Shown here: one piece after another, positions 48,575-57,941 of the stretch
Numbering within the stretch: position 1 is the first letter of the stretch
Layout: each line of letters opens with the position of its first letter
Assembly: GCF_004114615.1 (NCBI RefSeq)
Contig: NZ_CP035300.1
Coordinates: forward strand, 1,240,001-1,304,000
Direction of reading: 5' to 3'
From: Dyella sp. M7H15-1
GTDB taxonomy: Bacteria > Pseudomonadota > Gammaproteobacteria > Xanthomonadales > Rhodanobacteraceae
DNA length: 64,000 nt
The notes under the pieces: model-generated
Seen by the model: the letters and a program-made list of their open reading frames with translations, nothing else
Told to the model about the DNA's origin: nothing
Database searches by the model: none
Translations under genes and position numbers: made by a program

Positions 48575-48867
48575 AAAATTCAGGTGTTTACCGGACAGTG
48601 ACATTTCATGAGTCCATGCAACATAGTGGTGACAAAAAACGCACATCTTCTCGGACAGTGCATCCCTGTCCGACGCCTATAACAGGCGCCCCAGATCCAT
48701 GAAGCACCTCGCTCGATATGGATCAGCCGTAATCATGTCCCTCATAAACCAGACAGTGAGAGGGAGATGGCTTTTTCCATGGTCCATTCCTGCATGAAGA
48801 GTGACGATCCGCCGAACACCCAAGAACCAACCGTGACATGAACATATGGAAGGCATAAATCCCTTTA

Positions 48868-49125
48868 AGGATGCTCTGATTTATTCCACGTTTCTGGCAT
48901 GCTATCGCCATCGCCTTAGTTAGCCACGCCATGAAGCAAACCACGTTCGCCTCACTGAGCTACAGCACCAAAAAGCGGCAGACACGCCGAGAGAAGTTTC
49001 TGGCGCAGATGGAGCAGGTGGTGCCATGGAAAACGCTGGAGAAAGTGATTGAACCGCACTACCCGCGTGAAGGTCGCCGTTTTCCAGGAGCAATAGGTTC
49101 GTGGATGCAAAGGGAGACGGTATAG
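48868..49125 (+). mobile_element. IS5-type element fragment (left end and transposase N-terminus)
   Basis: AAGGATGCTCTGA near 48868 looks like a left terminus. The reading frame from 48931 gives MKQTTFASLSYSTKKRQTRR, then EKFLAQMEQVVPWKTLEKVIEPHYPREG, the classic N-terminus of IS5-family transposases. It breaks after about 50 residues into unrelated sequence and stops at 49125. The catalytic core is missing. Confidence 0.8.
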
Positions 49126-49128
49126 CTT

Positions 49129-49169
49129 CTGAGGAGAAGGCTTGGCAGCCAAGGCTTTTCTCCTGTCAG
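49129..49169. repeat. Imperfect hairpin at the IS fragment junction
   Basis: CTGAGGAGAAGGCTTGG and the reverse complement of CCAAGGCTTTTCTCCTGTCAG pair except for two short bulges. It lies between the IS5 and IS21 fragments. Confidence 0.6.
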
Positions 49170-49192
49170 CAACCTGATTCCGTGAGCACCAA

Positions 49193-49492
49193 CTGGCCAA
49201 GATGGATCTGCTCTACATCAACGACTTCGGCCTAGCACCACTCAGCGATCAGCACAAACGTGACTTGCTGGAAATCCTCGACGATCGTTACGACAAGAAA
49301 TCCACGCTCATCACCAGTCAGTTGCCGATCGAGCAGTGGCACACTTACATTGATGAGCCCACGCTTGCCGACGCTGTCCTTGATCGATTCGTACACAACA
49401 GCCATCGCCTTGCGCTCAAGGGCGGTTCGATGCGTAAGCACAAGCACACCACCGTGACGGTCGCCGAGCAGACCTCGACCCTCCCGGGTTGA
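49193..49492 (+). pseudogene. IS21 helper ATPase (IstB) C-terminal fragment
   Basis: LAKMDLLYINDFGLAPLSDQ, with DLLEILDDRYDKKSTLITSQLPIEQWH and DAVLDRFVHNSHRLALKGGSMRK, is the Walker B to C-terminal part of IstB, the ATP-binding transposition protein of IS21-type elements. The N-terminal half with Walker A is absent. The junction AACCTGATTCCGTGAG upstream also occurs at about 17679. Confidence 0.85.
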
Positions 49493-49738
49493 CGCCTCGA
49501 CCCTGATCCAGCACAGTCCCGCCATCCTGGCTCACGCCCTGGCAGACATGCGGCGGAATACTCGGCCGGCATGGCGCGGGATGGGCCGACATCGGCGGAA
49601 TACGTGCGCCAACGACCCTGTGGTCCGCGAACAGACAGGGCTGGTGACGACGGCGATACTTATTCAGCGTTGCCTTAACACCTGCTTGGGCTACACTCCG
49701 CGCCGATCCACCACTCTCGCCATCACAAGCCAGCCAAC

Positions 49739-49915
49739 ATGATCCTTCCGCACTATCACGTGGACTATCGCCATCTGCTACCTCCTAGCCAGAAGGAAGA
49801 CTTTATTGACACCGCCACGGGTGAGAGAATCATAAGCCTGCCCTGGTCCGAAAGTCTGATGACAACGACTCGCGCTCTGACCCATCTGCTCGATAGTGCA
49901 AGTCTCAGCGACTGA
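49739..49915 (+). CDS. Possible 58-residue protein upstream of the acetyltransferase gene
   Basis: ATG at 49739 opens MILPHYHVDYRHLLPPSQKE..., ending LLDSASLSD with TGA at 49915, six bases before the GNAT start. Composition and spacing fit a small gene in the same operon. No homology is recognised and no strong ribosome-binding site is visible. Confidence 0.35.
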   Translation: MILPHYHVDYRHLLPPSQKEDFIDTATGERIISLPWSESLMTTTRALTHLLDSASLSD

Positions 49916-49921
49916 TCCGAA

Positions 49922-50461
49922 ATGATCGAGATTCCCACCCTGGAAACGACGCGCCTTCGCCTGACGGCGCTCACGGAACGTCACTTCAACGACTACGCCG
50001 CGATGCTTGCCGATCCGGAAAGCACGCGTTGGATCGGTGACGGTCTGCCACTGGACCGCACCAATGCGTGGCGCTCGCTGGCCATGCTGATCGGACACTG
50101 GCAACTGCGCGGCTACGGCATGTGGGCGCTGGAACTGAAAGCCACGGGCGAATTCATCGGCCGCGCCGGATTGCTGCATCCCGAAGGCTGGCCGGACATC
50201 GAACTGGGCTGGATGCTCAAGCCGGAACATCGCCATCACGGCTATGCCACCGAAGCCGGTTCCGCCGTGCTGGCGTTCGCCTGGGAACACTTGCATATAC
50301 AACGCGTCATCAGCATGGTGCGTGTCGGCAACGATGCCTCCGACCGCGTTGCTGAACGCCTGGGCGGTGAACATATCGAAGACATCGATTTCTTCGGCAG
50401 CGACAACCACGTTTTCGCCTACTATCCCCCACACGTCGAATCCCACCGCGCCTGGGCATAA
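49922..50461 (+). CDS. GNAT family N-acetyltransferase (RimJ/RimL-like)
   Basis: A 179-residue acetyltransferase with the RimJ-type start IPTLETTRLRLTALTERHF, the middle strand GRAGLLHPEGWPDIELGWML and the acetyl-CoA loop HRHHGYATEAGSAVLAFAW. It ends with the typical VRVGNDASDRVAERLG. The substrate is unknown; relatives acetylate amino groups of proteins, amino acids or small molecules. A HutD fragment starts directly after it. Confidence 0.92.
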   Translation: MIEIPTLETTRLRLTALTERHFNDYAAMLADPESTRWIGDGLPLDRTNAWRSLAMLIGHWQLRGYGMWALELKATGEFIGRAGLLHPEGWPDIELGWMLKPEHRHHGYATEAGSAVLAFAWEHLHIQRVISMVRVGNDASDRVAERLGGEHIEDIDFFGSDNHVFAYYPPHVESHRAWA

Positions 50462-50463
50462 GC

Positions 50464-50640
50464 GCACTGCGGCGCGTACCTGCGAATGCGCTGCGCACAC
50501 AGCCATGGGCCAATGGTGCCGGCACCATTACCGTCATCGCCAGCAAACCGGATGAAAGCAACTGGCAGTGGCGCTTGAGCATTGCCGACATTTCACAGGA
50601 TGACGCGTTTTCGCCTTATCCCGGCACACGTATGCATCCA
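50464..50640 (+). pseudogene. HutD/Ves family remnant
   Basis: Reading on in the frame of 50467 gives LRRVPANALRTQPWANGAGT, then SNWQWRLSIADISQDDAFSPYPGTR, which matches the N-terminal cupin segment of HutD (WxNGxG ... WRLSIADI ... FSxxPG). No start codon or downstream cupin core remains, because the sequence runs into the 3' end of the opposite-strand membrane-protein gene. Confidence 0.75.
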
Positions 50641-50678
50641 GCTCGCGAAAGACCCATAACCGCCGCTCGACACGCTCT

Positions 50679-51587
50679 TTACCGATATTCCGCCTGTACC
50701 CGCGCCGGCACTACCGTACGCGCAACTTCCGCCAAGGCAAATAACCGCGCCGTACGCATCCAACCCATCGTCAACACGATGAGCTGACTGAGCAGCAGCG
50801 CAAACAGGAAACCAACCACCCCGAACGTGGTGACATGAATACGCGCCATACCGAACAGCGTCGCCAGCACCACACCAGCCAGCGTTACCAGCACATAAAA
50901 CGAAACCGTCTTCACAGGCCGCCGAATGCACTGTCTGATGCCACGCCACATCGCGCGCGTGGCCGAACGCAGTGTGATATCCGCGATAAAAGCGGCCCGC
51001 GCTGACTCAACCATCGATTGGACCAGCACAAATACGATCAGCACAAATACCTGTATCACGTGGGCATACAGATTTGCCTGCGATTCCAGCACCGCATTTT
51101 CGGCATGTTTGTCTGCGATATTCCCACCGACTTTCCATGCACCGATGACCAAGGCATAAGGCAGCAACGACCAGAGCATCACACGGAACATGCGCCCGTA
51201 TTCGATCAGGCCGTTCTGCAACAAGGCACCGAAGCCCAAGGCGCGTCCCGCTCTGCCACTGCCGACAATCATGCCATTGAGGTAAGACGACAATAGCAAG
51301 GTCGCACCCACACCGATCATGGCCGAAGCACCCAACCATTCGGCATGGTCGCTCAGTGCGAGTACGATATCCGTAAACATCACGGCATTGAAATGCCGTG
51401 CCCACTCAGTGGCGTGGACCGAGTTGTCAAGCAAGCCACCCAGCATTTGCCATAGGGGCAGCACAACCGCCACTGTCGGCATCGCCATGATCAGCAACCA
51501 CAGCAGTAACAAACGCCACTGCACGGCAGCTTGCATGGTCGACCACAGGACAGCAAAACCGACGGAACGGGGCATGTTATCGGCCAT
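50679..51587 (-). CDS. Polytopic inner-membrane protein, function unknown
   Basis: A 302-residue protein with about five or six hydrophobic segments (WRLLLLWLLIMAMPTVAVVL; MIGVGATLLLSSYLNG; FRVMLWSLLPYALVIG; VIQVFVLIVFVLVQS; FYVLVTLAGVVLATLFG; VVGFLFALLLSQLIVLTMGW). The start at 51587 (MADNMPRSVGFAV) overlaps the stop of the upstream peptidase gene by one base. The two are therefore co-translated, which suggests a functional link such as membrane export or anchoring. No family is recognised. Confidence 0.8.
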   Translation of the reverse strand: MADNMPRSVGFAVLWSTMQAAVQWRLLLLWLLIMAMPTVAVVLPLWQMLGGLLDNSVHATEWARHFNAVMFTDIVLALSDHAEWLGASAMIGVGATLLLSSYLNGMIVGSGRAGRALGFGALLQNGLIEYGRMFRVMLWSLLPYALVIGAWKVGGNIADKHAENAVLESQANLYAHVIQVFVLIVFVLVQSMVESARAAFIADITLRSATRAMWRGIRQCIRRPVKTVSFYVLVTLAGVVLATLFGMARIHVTTFGVVGFLFALLLSQLIVLTMGWMRTARLFALAEVARTVVPARVQAEYR

Positions 51588-53788
51588 CACAGTGTCACCA
51601 GTATGGAGTAGAAGGTTTGCAGCAAGGTCGCAACATCGGCCGTCCAACGCCGGGAAGCCGCGCCATCCGCATGGATGGTCTGGCTGTTGTTGAGCCGGTT
51701 GGCATCCAGGAAGTTATGCGCATCCGGATCGAGCTCGGCCGATACCACCTTGCTGGACTTGGTGAAATCGAAACGCGCCCAGCGGCGATCGTCGTCCCAG
51801 ATCACATCTTCGTGCGAACCATCTTCGTAGGTAACGCGCAGTAACTCGGGCGCAGCAATGCCGTTGCGTACCACGGTAACCGTGCTGTGCCATGGGAACG
51901 GCCCGGCATTGTCCGGCTTGGCATTCGGATGGGCTTTCTTCCAGTCCTCACGCTGCGTGTCGATCTGCTTGTCCAGCTCATCCGCAACGACCTCGCTTTG
52001 CTTGCTGTCTTTCCAAATCACCCCAGCCTGCGGCAATACCTCGTAGCTGCTGATGGAAGACACGCCATCGTCCAGCGTGCCCGTGCCGTAAACGTAGTTA
52101 TGGAAGATCTGGTCCACCTCCTTTGCGTTGCCTGAACTGTCGATCAGCGCGGCACGAAAATCCGCTATGGACGGATGCCGGAAACGCCAGCGCTGGTAAT
52201 ACAGGCGAAAAGCTTTTTCCAGGGCCGGCGTGCCCAGTCGTTCTTCCAGATCGCGCATGGCCGTGGCAGTGCGCGAGTACACCGTGCCGTAACTGTCGCT
52301 TGATAGCCGATCCCAACTGTTTTGCGCGAGCGGATCGTACGGATGCCGCAACATGGCCGTGAGGCGTTCGAACTCGAAGCCTGTCATGCGCGGCGCGATG
52401 CCAAGCCATTGGGTGAACCGCGTTGCCAGCACGACATCTTCGTGACGCTCGCACAGCATGCGGTTGTCCCAGAATTCGTTCAGCCCTTCGTCGAGTATCG
52501 GTTCCTCGAATTCGTTGGAGGCCAGGATGCCGTAGAAATAGCCATGACCAAATTCGTGGATGTTCACGAAATCGCTGGTCATCTGGGTCCAGGTATTCGG
52601 TTTCACATACTTCAATCCCACGGACGTGAAGAAGGTGGGATATTCCATGCCGCCCGCTTCTTGCGCGTTGTAAGGCGGAATCACCACGGTCAGCGTGGAG
52701 TATGGATAGGGGGCGAGCGTGCGAGAAAAGTAGCCGATCGCGTCAATGCTCGATTTCAGGGTTGGTGCCGCACTGGCTTCGTAGTCCATCGGATAGATCA
52801 CGCGCACCGCCACCTTCGGGCTGCCCGACCCCTGGTAGGTACCCTCCAGCGTCTTGAAACCCTTTGCGGCGACCCATGCAAAATCATGCACGTCGCCTTG
52901 CACGAAGTGGTAGGTGGTCCTGCCGTCCTTCTGTTCCAGTGCCCCTTGCAACTGGCCCACGGCACCCACCGTGTAATCGCTGGGCACGGTCAGGTAAACG
53001 TCGTACAAGCCGAAGTCGGCGAAAAACTCGCTATTAAAGTGGAATTCGTGCGCGTTCCAGCGCACCTGCGTAGCGCCGCGTTCGCCCGGCAATTCCAGCA
53101 CGGCGATCTTGGGGAACCATTGTCCGACCAGATTGAAATCGCCCCACCAACCGGTACGTTCGACCACGCGCGGCAACTGGCTGAGGAAATCGATATCCAA
53201 CGCCAGCGTGCCGCCGGCGGGCACCGGCTGAGCCAAATCGATGCGTACCACGGTCTGGTCTGTATCCGGCCCGCCATCCGGATGCACGAAGCTCCACTTC
53301 AAAGGTGCGCCCCCCTGCCGCACCTTCTGCAAGCGAATCCAGCCCCACTCCCCCCTTTTCAAGGTCGCCAGGCCGCGCCCGCTATGATCTCTGTCCAGCA
53401 CGTTGCGCTCGGTGAAAAACGTACTGCCTTCGTTTTGGAAGGCATTGAGATAGAGATGGAAATAAACACTGTGTACATCACGATCGCCGCGATTGCGCCA
53501 GGTCATGTGTTCCTTGCCGGTGACGGCGTGTTTGGCCGCATCCAGGTCCGCATCGATGGTGTAGCTCACCACGCGATCGGACAGTGTCGGCTCGTTGCCG
53601 GTACGCTCTCCACCCCAGGCATCCGGCGAACTTTTTTGGGTAATCATGGTGTCGTGCGCGGGAGCAAACAGAATGTCTTGCGTTGCCGCCACGGCTGCCG
53701 GTGCCGCCGTCTGCGCACTGGCCTGGCATGACCACAACATCACCACCGCAACGAGCCACAGCCCACCCCCAACCGTTGCAAGTCTCAT
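51587..53788 (-). CDS. Secreted M1-type zinc metallopeptidase
   Basis: A 733-residue periplasmic protein with an N-terminal signal (MRLATVGGGLWLVAVVMLW...ASAQTA). The M1 features are the substrate loop QEAGGMEYPTFF (GAMEN-like) and the zinc site HEFGHGYFYGILASNEFEE with the third ligand Glu 19 residues after the HExxH. The N-terminal beta domain has the YTIDADLDAAKHAVTGKEHMTW start of M1 proteins. The frame is open to 53842, but the start at 53788 gives a clean signal peptide. It probably degrades peptides in the periplasm. Confidence 0.9.
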   Translation of the reverse strand: MRLATVGGGLWLVAVVMLWSCQASAQTAAPAAVAATQDILFAPAHDTMITQKSSPDAWGGERTGNEPTLSDRVVSYTIDADLDAAKHAVTGKEHMTWRNRGDRDVHSVYFHLYLNAFQNEGSTFFTERNVLDRDHSGRGLATLKRGEWGWIRLQKVRQGGAPLKWSFVHPDGGPDTDQTVVRIDLAQPVPAGGTLALDIDFLSQLPRVVERTGWWGDFNLVGQWFPKIAVLELPGERGATQVRWNAHEFHFNSEFFADFGLYDVYLTVPSDYTVGAVGQLQGALEQKDGRTTYHFVQGDVHDFAWVAAKGFKTLEGTYQGSGSPKVAVRVIYPMDYEASAAPTLKSSIDAIGYFSRTLAPYPYSTLTVVIPPYNAQEAGGMEYPTFFTSVGLKYVKPNTWTQMTSDFVNIHEFGHGYFYGILASNEFEEPILDEGLNEFWDNRMLCERHEDVVLATRFTQWLGIAPRMTGFEFERLTAMLRHPYDPLAQNSWDRLSSDSYGTVYSRTATAMRDLEERLGTPALEKAFRLYYQRWRFRHPSIADFRAALIDSSGNAKEVDQIFHNYVYGTGTLDDGVSSISSYEVLPQAGVIWKDSKQSEVVADELDKQIDTQREDWKKAHPNAKPDNAGPFPWHSTVTVVRNGIAAPELLRVTYEDGSHEDVIWDDDRRWARFDFTKSSKVVSAELDPDAHNFLDANRLNNSQTIHADGAASRRWTADVATLLQTFYSILVTL

Positions 53789-54271
53789 CAGTTCTCCCCG
53801 AGAGATGTGTCGAGCATGGTGCAAGCATAGCGGTAGAAACATCAGCCATACGTCATGAGCTTCGCCTCCGGTTGCTCTCCATCCCGCCTCGCGGTGACGC
53901 AGTTACCTTCTGCTTCAAGGCTCTTGACTTGCCCCAAAGCGGACTTGCACCGCTCTGATGTCGCACCCTCACGGGCGCACTCGTCCCGGCGCAGGCCGGA
54001 CGTAGCGCGAAACGCGCAGAACATTCGAAAAATGGCCTCGAAGGGGTGAGCGAAGCGAATCACCCGGTGACTTGTGCTCAGAAGCAAGCCCCGCCCCCGC
54101 AGTCTGCAAAGCTGAAAGACACTGGATCCCGGCCTGCATTGGGACGACGAGGGGAGATTTGCTACCACCCCCGCCAGCAACTCGTTAATCTGCCCCCTAG
54201 CCGCCCTGTCCGCAGGATTCGCATCCCGATGACAGTAGGCATGCCACACTGTCATATCAGCGGGATTTCTC
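53789..54271. other. Gene-free region with dispersed-repeat character
   Basis: About 480 bp between the divergent peptidase and kinase genes. The minus-strand frame 53842-54303 is open but looks like a spurious translation of repeat-like intergenic DNA. It must contain two promoters; I cannot place them. Confidence 0.5.
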
Positions 54272-57200
54272 ATGGCCATCTCCACTGTGACGCCAGTACC
54301 CAAGAAGAAGTATTCGTGGCTGGCTAACCTGCCTATTCGCTACAAAATGATCGTGGCGATCGGGCTGCTGCTGGGGCTGTTCCTGATCAACGGCCTCATC
54401 AATGTCGCCTCGCAGCACAGGCAGACGAACACCCGACACTGGGCCAACCATACCTATCAGGTACTGATGCAGATCCAGGAGCTGCAACGCTCGGCGCTGG
54501 CCGGGCAGATCGGCCTGCGCGGCTTCCTGATCAGCCACAAGACCATCGAACTCGACCGTCTCAGCAATAGTGACAAACAGTTTCAGCAACAGCTTGTGCA
54601 ACTGCGCCAGCTCAGCGCAGACAATCCTCTCCAGCAACTTCGCATCGACCACATCCAGGCCATGGTTTCGCAGTGGAACAGCGAGATGCGGAGTCTGCTC
54701 ATCGCTCCCCAACTGGCGGTAAAGGATCCAGCCTCGCCCGCCGGCCTGGAGCAACTCGCCCAGATCCAGGCCGACTACATCGCCAAGCGCGGCGTGAAGA
54801 CCGAGGACTTCACCGCCGTGCTGGATGAGATGCGCGACACCGAGCAGCAATTGCTGGTCGAGCGCACCCTCAGCGTGGAACGGCTGGTACGCAACACTTT
54901 ATATGTGAATGTAGCCAGTGCCCTGGTCGGACTGATCCTTGGCTTGATGGTGATCTCGCTTACTTCGCGCATGGTTACGCGCCCGATCCGCCGCCTCACC
55001 GACCTGATGACGCGCCTGGCCCATCACGACCACCACATCGAGATTCGCGGCGCCGAGCGGCGCGACGAAGTAGGGGAAATCGCGCAGGCACTGCTCGTAT
55101 TCAAGCAGATGGTGATTGACTCCGAAGAACAGTCTTCGCTGAAGAACCACGCCACCTCGATTTCACACAGCTTGCAGCAAGCCACTCATCACCGCGATTT
55201 TGCCGAGCGCCTCACCAGCCTGCTGACACCTTTGCTGCACGCCGGCGTATCGCTGTTCTATGGCTATGATGAAGCACGCCAACGACTGGATTTGCTTGGC
55301 AGTTACGGCATGCGCCTGCAAAACCATGCCGGCGCATACATGCCGGGCGAAGGGTTGGTTGGCCAGTGCGCATTGTCACGCCAGCCGATCACGCTGGATG
55401 ACGTGCCTGAAAACTATCTACATATCGACTCCGGCAGTGGCGCCGCCTTGCCACGCCACATCACCATCCGCCCACTGCTGCTGCGCGACGAGCTTATCGG
55501 AGTGCTGGAGTTCGGCAGCTTCGCTCCACCTTCGCCGAAGCACCAGCAACTGCTGGACGAACTGCTGCCCATGGCGGCATTGACGCTAGAAAACCTCAAC
55601 CGCGCCGTGAACACGCAGGATCTGCTTGAACAGACCCGCGAACAGACCGACGAACTGCGCATTTCGGCACTTACGATGAAACAGCAGCAGCAAGCGCTGC
55701 GCGATACCAATGACACCCTGCAAAACAAGACTATCGAGCTGGAAGAACAGTCGCAACGCCTGCAGGCTTCCGAAGAAGAGCTACGCGTGCAGGCCGATGA
55801 GTTGCAGGCTTCCAACGAAGAACTGCGCCTGAAGAGCGACACTCTGCGCCAGCAAAAGCAGCAGGTGGAAGCGCTGCAACGCGAAACCGAACAGAAAGCG
55901 CAGGAACTGGCACGCGCGAGCCAGTACAAGAGCGAATTCCTCGCCAACATGTCGCACGAGCTGCGCACGCCCCTGAACAGCCTGCTGATCCTGTCACGCA
56001 ACCTGGCTGACAACCGCGAAGGCAATCTGGACACCGAGCAAGTCGAATCGGCACGCATCATCCACGACGCTGGCTCCAACCTGCTGCACCTGATCAACGA
56101 CATCCTGGATTTGTCAAAGATCGAAGCCGGCAAGATGGAATTGTCACGGGTGGATTACCCGCTGCAGAACCTTGCCCGCAGCCTGCGCCGCACCTTCGAT
56201 CACGTGGCGCGCGAGAAGAAACTCGACTACGAAGTCAGCATGGAGGAAAACCTGCCGGTTGAGATCCATACCGATCCCAACCGGCTGGAGCAGATCATCA
56301 ACAATCTGCTCGCCAACGCCTTCAAGTTCACCGCCAAGGGCAGCATCCGCGTGCACATCAGCCGCCCGGCCGGCGACCTGCCCGTGCCTGATGCGATGAA
56401 AGACCAGAGTCTGCTGGCCATCAGCGTGAAAGACAGCGGCATCGGCATACCGGCCGACAAGCTGGAGCGCATCTTCAACGCTTTCGAGCAAGCCGACAGC
56501 AGCACTAGCCGCCAGTTCGGCGGCACCGGACTGGGTTTGAGCATTTCGCGCCGCATGGCCGAACTGCTGGGCGGCGACATCGTGCTGCGCAGTGAAGTCG
56601 ACCAGGGCAGCGAATTCGTATTGCTTTTGCCAGAACGTGCGCCAGAAGAAACCGCCGACACGTCCCTACCAGCCTCCATCACCCACGCACCGATAGCACG
56701 GCCCGTTACGCGCTCCTTGCTGCCTGCCGAAGGCGTGGCCGACGATCGCGAGCGCATCGAACCGGGCGACAGTGTCATCCTGATTGTGGAAGATGATCCC
56801 GCGTTTGCACGCATCCTGGCCGACATCGTGCGGCAGAAGGGTCATCGCATGCTGCATTCGCTGGATGGCGAGGAGGGTCTGGCGCTGGCGCGCCGTTATC
56901 ACCCCGTTGGCATCCTGCTCGATGTGATGCTGCCAGGCATGGACGGCTGGACTGTGATCGAACGACTCAAGTCCGATCCCGCCACGCGGCATATCCCGGT
57001 GCATTTCCTTTCGGCGACCGATGATGCCTCGCGCGGCCGGGATCTGGGCGCGGTGGGCTTTCTCACCAAACCGGTCACACGTGAAGCCATCAACGATGCG
57101 TTTGAACGCCTGTTGCATTTCGCCAAGGGCCGCACACGGCATCTGTTGGTGGTCGACGACGATGCGAATGCACGCGCTGCCGTGCGCACCCTGCTCAACC

Positions 57201-57922
57201 AAGACGACGTGCGTATCGACGAAGCCAGTACCGGCGAGGAAGCCCTGCAAAAAATCAGCGAAACCGGCTACGACTGCATCGTGCTCGACCTCGGCCTGCC
57301 CGGCATATCCGGCCTGGAGTTGCTCGAAAAACTGGCACACAGCGGTAGCATTCCGCCGGTGGTGGTGTATTCCGGCCGCGAGCTGAGCCGCGAAGAAAAT
57401 CTGCGCATCCGGCAATACACCGACAGCATTGTGATCAAAGGTGTGCGATCGCCGGAACGCTTGCTGGACGAAGTCAGCCTGTTCCTGCATAGCATACGTC
57501 AGACGTCTGGCCCAGCCTCTATCTCTCCAACACCACCCCATGATGGCCTGAGTGGTCATCACGTGATGCTGGTGGACGATGACATGCGCAACCTGTTCGC
57601 CCTGTCCAAGGTACTGCGCGGCTGGGGCTTGCAGGTTACGGTGGCGCAAGATGGCCAAAAGGCGCTGGAGCAACTTGCCGAGCATGGCAACGTGGAGCTG
57701 GTGCTGATGGATATCATGATGCCGGGCATGGATGGCTACGAGGTTACACGTGCGATCCGCGGGCAACCATCGCTCAACCACTTGCCGATCATCGCACTAA
57801 CGGCCAAGGCCATGCGTGGTGACCGCGAGCAATGCCTGGAAGCCGGCGCCAACGATTACCTTTCCAAGCCGATCGATCTGGACAAGCTAGCCTCTATGAT
57901 GCATGTGTGGTTGCGAAGCTGA
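54272..57922 (+). CDS. Hybrid histidine kinase with CHASE3, HAMP, GAF and three receiver domains
   Basis: A 1216-residue sensor. TM1 covers about 24-46 (KMIVAIGLLLGLFLINGLI), followed by a periplasmic CHASE3-like helical domain, TM2 about 210-230, HAMP with TRPIRRLTDLMTRLAHHD, a GAF domain (LTSLLTPLLHAGVSLFYGYD...), a long coiled coil about 455-545, and HisKA with NMSHELRTPLNSLL (phospho-His near 562). HATPase has NNLLANAFKFTAKG and GIGIPADKLERIF. Three receivers follow, with aspartates in LLDVMLPGMDG, VLDLGLPGISG and LMDIMMPGMDG. It is followed by cheR, cheB and a REC-GGDEF gene in one operon, a design seen in other proteobacteria without a linked chemoreceptor. Confidence 0.93.
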   Translation: MAISTVTPVPKKKYSWLANLPIRYKMIVAIGLLLGLFLINGLINVASQHRQTNTRHWANHTYQVLMQIQELQRSALAGQIGLRGFLISHKTIELDRLSNSDKQFQQQLVQLRQLSADNPLQQLRIDHIQAMVSQWNSEMRSLLIAPQLAVKDPASPAGLEQLAQIQADYIAKRGVKTEDFTAVLDEMRDTEQQLLVERTLSVERLVRNTLYVNVASALVGLILGLMVISLTSRMVTRPIRRLTDLMTRLAHHDHHIEIRGAERRDEVGEIAQALLVFKQMVIDSEEQSSLKNHATSISHSLQQATHHRDFAERLTSLLTPLLHAGVSLFYGYDEARQRLDLLGSYGMRLQNHAGAYMPGEGLVGQCALSRQPITLDDVPENYLHIDSGSGAALPRHITIRPLLLRDELIGVLEFGSFAPPSPKHQQLLDELLPMAALTLENLNRAVNTQDLLEQTREQTDELRISALTMKQQQQALRDTNDTLQNKTIELEEQSQRLQASEEELRVQADELQASNEELRLKSDTLRQQKQQVEALQRETEQKAQELARASQYKSEFLANMSHELRTPLNSLLILSRNLADNREGNLDTEQVESARIIHDAGSNLLHLINDILDLSKIEAGKMELSRVDYPLQNLARSLRRTFDHVAREKKLDYEVSMEENLPVEIHTDPNRLEQIINNLLANAFKFTAKGSIRVHISRPAGDLPVPDAMKDQSLLAISVKDSGIGIPADKLERIFNAFEQADSSTSRQFGGTGLGLSISRRMAELLGGDIVLRSEVDQGSEFVLLLPERAPEETADTSLPASITHAPIARPVTRSLLPAEGVADDRERIEPGDSVILIVEDDPAFARILADIVRQKGHRMLHSLDGEEGLALARRYHPVGILLDVMLPGMDGWTVIERLKSDPATRHIPVHFLSATDDASRGRDLGAVGFLTKPVTREAINDAFERLLHFAKGRTRHLLVVDDDANARAAVRTLLNQDDVRIDEASTGEEALQKISETGYDCIVLDLGLPGISGLELLEKLAHSGSIPPVVVYSGRELSREENLRIRQYTDSIVIKGVRSPERLLDEVSLFLHSIRQTSGPASISPTPPHDGLSGHHVMLVDDDMRNLFALSKVLRGWGLQVTVAQDGQKALEQLAEHGNVELVLMDIMMPGMDGYEVTRAIRGQPSLNHLPIIALTAKAMRGDREQCLEAGANDYLSKPIDLDKLASMMHVWLRS

Positions 57923-57941
57923 GAATCTACAGGTACAGGAC

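Larger units (their letters stand above)
48056..48930. other. Decayed junction without intact genes
   Basis: 875 bp with the REP pair, a 62-bp palindrome, a partial immunity-gene copy and sequence resembling IS ends. A 104-codon open frame at 48388 has no homology and overlaps the immunity-gene fragment in another frame, so it is not called. Confidence 0.6.

Noticed and set aside
48388-48702. 104-codon frame in the decayed junction
   Set aside because: It overlaps the immunity-gene fragment in another frame and crosses several junctions. No homology.
53842-54303. 153-codon minus-strand frame between the peptidase and kinase genes
   Set aside because: It overlaps both promoters, has no family motif, and looks like a translation of repeat-like intergenic DNA.
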